Assembly (NCBI GenBank): GCA_947175805.1
Contig: CAMWOF010000029.1
Location: 1-13,396, forward strand
Direction of reading: 5' to 3'
Length of the DNA: 13,396 nt
Source: an uncultured Clostridiaceae bacterium
GTDB lineage: Bacteria > Bacillota > Clostridia > Lachnospirales > Lachnospiraceae
Both the position numbers and the translations under genes were made by a program. The notes beneath the pieces were generated by a model. It searched no databases, had not been told where the DNA came from, and saw nothing but the letters and a program-made list of their open reading frames with translations. Positions 6,894 to 13,396 of this stretch are shown one piece after another. Numbering within the stretch: the first letter of the stretch is position 1; each line of letters starts with the position of its first letter.

Positions 6894-7925
6894 ATGGCGG
6901 ATGTAAGGAAAAAAAGGAAGAGAAAGCTGAGGCGGTGGGTTGTTGTATGCCTTTGGCTGCTTGCTGTCTTGGTGATTGCAGCAGCAGTATACAAGCTGGC
7001 GGCATCCCGGAAGAAAAAGCTGTTTACGGTTGGAAGCGAAAAGGTGTATGAAGATGAGGTGGCGTTTTATGCCCTGCAGATGGCATACAGCTACCATCTG
7101 ACTGATGTGAATACCCTGGATGAATTTTATGATGGAGATACTACCTACGAGGTTCAATACAAGAAAGAACTGCAGCAGCAGATTGTGGACACGAAGGTAA
7201 TGTATATCTGTGCCGTAAAACAGGGACTTCGTTTAAATGAGAAAGCACAGGGAGAGATTGCAGCCCAGACTGCACAAACCCTTTCTGATATAGGAAGTTA
7301 TTTAGATAAGTTCAAAATAGATGAGGCGCTTGTAAAAAGAGTGCTCACGGAACAGTATTACGCTGAACTGTTGAAAAATACGGTTGATTTGGAGGAAAGT
7401 GCGCCAGAGACATATTTTCACACCTACAATATCCTGTTTCCAACAGTGCGGACCGGTGAGGACGGGACGTTGCTGGTGGATGAAAACGGTATTGTGGTGG
7501 CGATGGGAGAGGAAGACCGGCAAAAGCAGTATGCGCTTGCCATGAAGGCAGTGGAGTTGTCAAAAACGGATATGACCATAGAGAAAATTGCAAAGGAGCT
7601 GGATGTAGAGGAATATGCGGGCGATATATATGGAAACATGGATGATTATGGCTCCGTCAGCTATGTGACAGAGGTAAAACGCTTGTCAGACGGAATGATT
7701 AGTGACATTATAGAGACCGAATATGGCTACAATGTATTTTGCCTGATTTCGGGGGACGACAGGGAATATGCCATGCGGGTGCAAAATCGGGATGATTTGA
7801 CCAAATGGTCCGACATACTTGACACGCAGATGGAGCGTTGGAGGCAGGAAGCAAATCTTAACGAGTCGGAACTGGCAGGGGACGCCTGGGAGCAGTTTTC
7901 CATGAGGGATTATGTGTTATACTAA
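6894..7925 (+). CDS. Membrane-anchored parvulin-like foldase (PrsA/SurA-type peptidyl-prolyl isomerase family)
   Basis: This is probably an extracytoplasmic folding helper for secreted proteins. I chose the ATG at 6894 (343 aa), with GGAG 7 nt before it. A very basic N-terminus (KKRKRKLRR) leads to one hydrophobic segment (about 15-37) with no lipobox cysteine, so it is a signal anchor or a non-lipoprotein signal peptide, unlike lipoprotein PrsA. An N-terminal helical SurA-N-like region (about 44-165) precedes a parvulin-like region (about 176-286) that starts HTYNILFP and ends IIETEYGYNVFCL. Both usual active-site histidines (the SHILV and YGYHII positions) read as Asn here, so isomerase activity may be lost. 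The gene lies between the ilv terminator and secA; I see no strong promoter of its own. The family call is good, the catalytic status uncertain. Confidence 0.78.
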   Translation: MADVRKKRKRKLRRWVVVCLWLLAVLVIAAAVYKLAASRKKKLFTVGSEKVYEDEVAFYALQMAYSYHLTDVNTLDEFYDGDTTYEVQYKKELQQQIVDTKVMYICAVKQGLRLNEKAQGEIAAQTAQTLSDIGSYLDKFKIDEALVKRVLTEQYYAELLKNTVDLEESAPETYFHTYNILFPTVRTGEDGTLLVDENGIVVAMGEEDRQKQYALAMKAVELSKTDMTIEKIAKELDVEEYAGDIYGNMDDYGSVSYVTEVKRLSDGMISDIIETEYGYNVFCLISGDDREYAMRVQNRDDLTKWSDILDTQMERWRQEANLNESELAGDAWEQFSMRDYVLY

Positions 7926-7929
7926 ACAC

Positions 7930-7958
7930 TTGCCTATCCCACATGAAAATGTTAGAAT
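7930..7958 (+). promoter_or_regulatory. Predicted sigma-A promoter of secA
   Basis: TTGCCT (7930-7935, 4 of 6) is followed after 17 nt by TAGAAT (7953-7958, 5 of 6). A TG at 7950-7951 makes an extended -10. It begins 5 nt after the foldase stop. Transcription would start near 7965, giving a leader of about 84 nt before secA and making secA-prfB-cheW-hom at least partly independent of upstream genes. Confidence 0.72.
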
Positions 7959-8007
7959 GTATGTTGTTGTCGTTTTATGCTTGCAGTCTGGAAACGGAAT
8001 GTTCAGG

Positions 8008-8023
8008 TGGAGCGGGTGCTCCA
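8008..8023 (+). other. Hairpin in the secA leader
   Basis: TGGAGC and GCTCCA pair perfectly around a GGGT loop, 13 nt upstream of the secA ribosome binding site (AGGAGA, 8037-8042). It does not occlude that site in this fold. Whether it regulates SecA synthesis is unknown. Confidence 0.5.
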
Positions 8024-8048
8024 TTCATCATATTTTAGGAGATTGAAA

Positions 8049-10616
<2,568 letters not shown>

Positions 10617-10651
10617 TGGCTATAAATAATATATAGAAAGAGGTGAGCAGG

Positions 10652-11765
10652 GTGCTTGAATTGGATCAGTACAAAATGAAGCTGTCAGAATACAGGACGC
10701 CTTTAGCGGAAGTGAGGGATTCACTTTGACATCGATACGATGGCAAATGAGATAGAAAAATATGAGAATGAGATGGAAGCTCCCGGCTTTTGGGACAATG
10801 TAGAGTACTCCCAAGAGGTGATGAAGAAGGTCAAGAATATGAAAGATATTCTTGAGAAATTTTCCGCTTTGGAGAGTGCCTTCGAGGACATTGAGACGAT
10901 GATTGAGATGGCGGAGGAGGCCTCCGACGAAGAGTTGACGGCGGAGGTAGGAGAAATGCTCGAATCCTTTACCGAAGGCTTGGAGGAGCTTCGGATTGGC
11001 ACGTTGATGTCCGGCGAATTTGACAAGGATGACGCAGTACTTACCCTGCATGCCGGCGCCGGTGGCACGGAGTCCTGCGATTGGGTGAGCATGCTGTACC
11101 GTATGTACCTGCGCTGGGCGGATAAGCACGGCTTTACCACGGAGGTGCTTGACTATCTAGACGGTGAGGAAGCGGGTATCAAGACTGTGACGGTGCAGAT
11201 ACACGGCGAAAATGCTTACGGCTATTTAAAATCAGAAAAAGGGGTGCATCGTCTGGTGCGGATTTCTCCGTTTAATGCGGCGGGCAAACGGCAGACATCC
11301 TTTGCCTCCTGTGATGTGGTGCCGGATTTGCCGGAGGATGTGGAGGTAGACATCAACGAAAATGATTTGCGCATTGACACCTATCGGGCTTCCGGCGCTG
11401 GTGGGCAGCATATCAACAAAACGGATTCCGCTGTGCGTATCACGCATATTCCTACGGGGGTGGTGGTGCAGTGCCAGAATGAGCGCTCCCAGCACAAAAA
11501 CAAAGACCGCGCCATGAAGATGTTAACTGCAAAGCTTTATGTAATTAAGCAGCAGGAGAATCTGGAAAAGATTTCTGACATCCGGGGAGAAATTCTGGAT
11601 AACGGATGGGGCAGTCAGATTCGATCCTATGTCATGCAGCCCTATACAATGGTAAAGGATCACAGAACCAATACGGAGAGCAGCAATGTACAGGGTGTAC
11701 TGGACGGCATGCTGGAGCCTTTTATGAATTCGTATCTGAAGTGGCTCAATGTGTCGCCGACATGA
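10652..11765 (+). CDS. prfB: Peptide chain release factor 2 (RF2), expressed through a +1 programmed frameshift
   Basis: RF2 recognises UGA and UAA and triggers release of the finished peptide. The gene starts at GTG 10652, with AAAGAGGTGAG just upstream. Codons 1-25 (VLELDQYKMK to RDSL) run to an in-frame TGA at 10727-10729; after a +1 shift at CTT the frame continues GAC ATC GAT ACG ATG to a TGA at 11763. The joined product is 370 aa. Numbering matches E. coli RF2: the SPF anticodon-like motif falls at 205-207 and the GGQ catalytic motif at 250-252. Residue 246 is Ala, the common form, unlike the Thr of E. coli K-12. The ATG at 10740 is in the shifted frame but has no ribosome binding site and would lose the N-terminus. 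Low RF2 favours the shift, giving autoregulation. It sits between secA and cheW, probably in one operon. Confidence 0.97.
10712..10730 (+). promoter_or_regulatory. RF2 programmed +1 frameshift site
   Basis: The slippery element CTT TGA C (10724-10730) is exactly that of bacterial prfB: peptidyl-tRNA-Leu slips from CTT to TTT when the UGA is decoded slowly. The upstream stimulator reads AGG GAT TCA before CTT, against AGG GGG TAT (E. coli) or AGG GGG TCT (B. subtilis). In the canonical register only AGGG (10715-10718) can pair with the anti-Shine-Dalgarno sequence; a GAGG pairing at 10714-10717 would sit 6 nt from CTT rather than 3. Confidence 0.93.
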
Positions 11766-11768
11766 GAA

Positions 11769-11796
11769 ATTGCTATGCAATGGTCGGTAATCCGAC
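11769..11796 (+). other. Two adjacent short hairpins between prfB and cheW
   Basis: ATTGC-TAT-GCAAT (11769-11781) and GTCGG-TAAT-CCGAC (11783-11796) lie back to back in the 50-nt gap, followed by ATTTTAGGAGG. Each stem has only 5 bp and the T tract is short, so strong termination is unlikely. They may modestly reduce or protect downstream mRNA, or may be chance. Confidence 0.35.
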
Positions 11797-11815
11797 ATTT
11801 TAGGAGGAAGGTTAC

Positions 11816-12277
11816 ATGACAGAAGTAAGATATATTATTTTTTGCCTGGATGAAGAAGTATACAGCATGAATCTCAAATATGTCAAAGAGATTGAGGAGA
11901 ATTATGCAATTATTCCAATTCCAAACGGTACGGCCCATATTAAGGGAATTATGAATTTGCGGGGTGAGGTGGTTCCTGTCTACAGTCTGCGTTCCAGGTT
12001 TGGGAAGGCAGAGCGGCGTGAGACAGGCAGGCTGATTCTCACATACGTCCACGGCTCGGTTATCGGCTTTGAAGTGGATAAAATTCAAGGGATTGAGGAT
12101 ATAGAGGAGCAGGATATGCTGTCTGTGCCGAGCTTGATTATGAATGAAGAAACCACATATATTGACTGCGTGATTCGGGCATCATCAGGAATCGTAGTCA
12201 ATATTTCCGTTGAAAATCTTTTGCCTGAGAGTGAGGTGCTGGCTATCAACGAGCGGATTTCGGAGAATGAACAGTAA
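11816..12277 (+). CDS. cheW: CheW-like chemotaxis adaptor protein
   Basis: CheW couples chemoreceptors to the CheA kinase in the signalling array below the membrane. The 153-residue protein is a single CheW domain: an N-terminal strand pair (YIIFCLDEEVYSMNLKYVKE), the central GIMNLRGEVVPVYSLR segment (44-59), matching the family's G-x-x-N-L-R-G-x-x-x-P-x-x-x-L-R core, and a second barrel with LILTYVHGSVIGFEVDKI. The usual Asp of the P-V-x-D-L-R motif is Ser57 here. The ATG at 11816 has AGGAGG 8 nt before it. No cheA, cheY or flagellar gene is near; it lies between prfB and hom, so it could be an auxiliary CheW or serve a non-motility signalling array. Family assignment is secure, the pathway is not. 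Confidence 0.92.
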   Translation: MTEVRYIIFCLDEEVYSMNLKYVKEIEENYAIIPIPNGTAHIKGIMNLRGEVVPVYSLRSRFGKAERRETGRLILTYVHGSVIGFEVDKIQGIEDIEEQDMLSVPSLIMNEETTYIDCVIRASSGIVVNISVENLLPESEVLAINERISENEQ

Positions 12278-12319
12278 GATAATTACCTATACGGAATAAT
12301 ATAAGTAGGGAGGAAAGAC

Positions 12320-13396
12320 ATGATTAACATTGCAGTTTTAGGGTATGGCACGGTAGGCTCAGGTGTTGTGGAGGTTATCAATACCAATCAGGAGATTATC
12401 AATCAAAAGGCGGGACAGGAGGTTCACATTAAATATGTGTTGGATCTCAGGGATTTCCCAGGAGACCCGGTAGAGGAGATTCTCGTTCATGATTATAAAC
12501 AAATTGTAAACGATGAAGAGGTAGATATCATTGTAGAGGTTATGGGCGGATTAAAGCCGGCGTATTCCTTTGTGAAGCAGGCGTTAACTGCGGGAAAAAG
12601 CGTTGTTACCTCCAACAAAGAGCTGGTGGCGAAGCATGGCGCTGAGCTGCTTGCTATCGCAAAGCAGTCCAATGTAAACTTTCTGTTTGAAGCGAGCGTA
12701 GGAGGTGGTATACCGATTATTCGTCCATTGCTTACATCCATTACCGCAGATGATGTGACTGAGATTACGGGTATTTTAAACGGAACCACGAACTATATTC
12801 TCACGAGAATGGCAGATAACGGGGATGACTTTGCAAGAGCACTGAAAACAGCTCAGGATAACGGCTATGCGGAGAGGGATCCGGAGGCAGATGTGGAAGG
12901 TCATGATGCATGCAGGAAAATTGCAATTTTAGCATCCCTTGCATATGGAAAACAGGTGGATTTTGAGGATATTTATACAGAGGGTATTACACGGATTTCT
13001 GACAGGGATATCCGATATGCAAAAAGTATGAATGCGGCAATCAAGCTTTTGGCCACGGTGCAGAAGGTGAATGGGACGCTGTATGCCATGGTGGTTCCGA
13101 TGCTGATTAAGGAGAAGCATCCGCTGTTTCATGTCAGTGATGTGTTTAATGCAGTGATGGTACATGGAAATATGGTGGATGATTTAATGTTTTACGGCAG
13201 AGGGGCAGGGAAGCTTCCTACAGCCAGTGCAGTAGTCTCCGATGTGGTGGATGCAGCACGGCATCTGCATGAAAATATGCCGGTGGAATGGTCAGCTGAA
13301 AAGCAGAAGCTGGGCAGCTTTGAGGAGGCGGAGCACAGGTTCTTTGTTCGGTTCCGCGGGGATACATTAGACGATATGGAAATTATCAACGAATAC
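12320..13396 (+). CDS. hom: Homoserine dehydrogenase, 3'-truncated by the window end
   Basis: This enzyme reduces aspartate semialdehyde to homoserine with NAD(P)H, the branch point to threonine and methionine (and on to isoleucine). The ATG at 12320 follows AGGGAGG by 6 nt. The frame is open to the last base, giving 359 residues. It shows the Rossmann motif GYGTVGSG (8-15), SNKELVA with Lys100, NGTTNYILTRM (154-164), GYAERDPEADVEGHDACRK (182-200), carrying the catalytic acidic residues and Lys200, and FYGRGAGKLPTASAVVSD (291-308). The segment from about 339 (HRFFVRF) looks like the start of a C-terminal ACT domain, which binds threonine in many Gram-positive enzymes; it is cut off. It lies 42 nt after cheW with no promoter or terminator seen, so is likely co-transcribed with it. 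Confidence 0.96.
   Translation, partial: MINIAVLGYGTVGSGVVEVINTNQEIINQKAGQEVHIKYVLDLRDFPGDPVEEILVHDYKQIVNDEEVDIIVEVMGGLKPAYSFVKQALTAGKSVVTSNKELVAKHGAELLAIAKQSNVNFLFEASVGGGIPIIRPLLTSITADDVTEITGILNGTTNYILTRMADNGDDFARALKTAQDNGYAERDPEADVEGHDACRKIAILASLAYGKQVDFEDIYTEGITRISDRDIRYAKSMNAAIKLLATVQKVNGTLYAMVVPMLIKEKHPLFHVSDVFNAVMVHGNMVDDLMFYGRGAGKLPTASAVVSDVVDAARHLHENMPVEWSAEKQKLGSFEEAEHRFFVRFRGDTLDDMEIINEY

Noticed and set aside
6790..8009. Repeat of GTTCAGGTG at 6790 and 8001
   Set aside because: A 9-nt direct repeat 1.2 kb apart is within chance, and the surrounding bases differ.
7961..8038. 25-codon frame from ATG 7961 ending in the secA ribosome binding site, reminiscent of a SecM-type leader
   Set aside because: The ATG lies at or before the predicted transcription start and has no ribosome binding site; I recognise no arrest motif.
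7977..8048. 24-residue N-terminal extension of SecA from an ATG at 7977
   Set aside because: No ribosome binding site precedes 7977; a good one precedes 8049, where the SecA-typical MGVFEKVFG begins.
10740..11765. prfB read as a plain ORF from the ATG at 10740
   Set aside because: It lacks a ribosome binding site and loses the conserved RF2 N-terminus; the upstream 25-codon frame with CTT TGA C explains the gene better.

Overview
The window looks like chromosomal DNA of a low-to-mid GC Gram-positive anaerobe of the Clostridia, most likely Lachnospiraceae. This is inferred from AGGAGG-type ribosome binding sites, sigma-A promoters with extended -10 elements, SecA and RF2 types, an ABC/CPBP module typical of Firmicutes, and overall codon use. 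No taxonomic search was possible. Every gene I can support is on the + strand, and there are no RNA genes, IS elements or CRISPR arrays.

Region 1 (1-3128) is a tightly coupled four-gene transporter module: the 3' part of an ABC ATPase whose Walker A lies outside the window, two ABC-2 type six-helix permeases, and a CPBP-family (Abi/CAAX-protease-like) membrane protein. The last three genes are chained by 1-nt and 8-nt overlaps. It probably exports or excludes a peptide or lipid-active compound, or gives immunity to one, but the substrate is unknown.

Region 2 (3304-5037) is a stand-alone methyl-accepting chemotaxis receptor. Its outward-facing domain carries a zinc-binding CZB signature, and the gene ends at a strong intrinsic terminator.

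Region 3 (5087-6865) is a branched-chain amino acid unit: a near-consensus promoter, ilvN (acetolactate synthase regulatory subunit, without its catalytic partner nearby), a 10-bp hairpin, ilvC (ketol-acid reductoisomerase), and a terminator.

Region 4 (6894-10616) holds export genes: a membrane-anchored parvulin-like foldase in which both expected active-site histidines appear to be Asn, then secA with its own predicted promoter.

Region 5 (10652-13396) has short gaps and no strong terminator, so it probably continues the secA transcript: prfB with the RF2 +1 programmed frameshift (in-frame TGA at codon 26), a stand-alone cheW, and the 5' part of hom (homoserine dehydrogenase), cut by the window end.

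Most of the content is core housekeeping. The points that reward a second look are the prfB frameshift with a weakened stimulator, the His-to-Asn foldase, the extracellular CZB receptor, the atypical cofactor loop of IlvC, a possible leaderless leader ORF before ilvN, and a chemotaxis adaptor inside a translation/secretion/amino-acid operon. I saw no convincing evidence of a wholly undescribed system.
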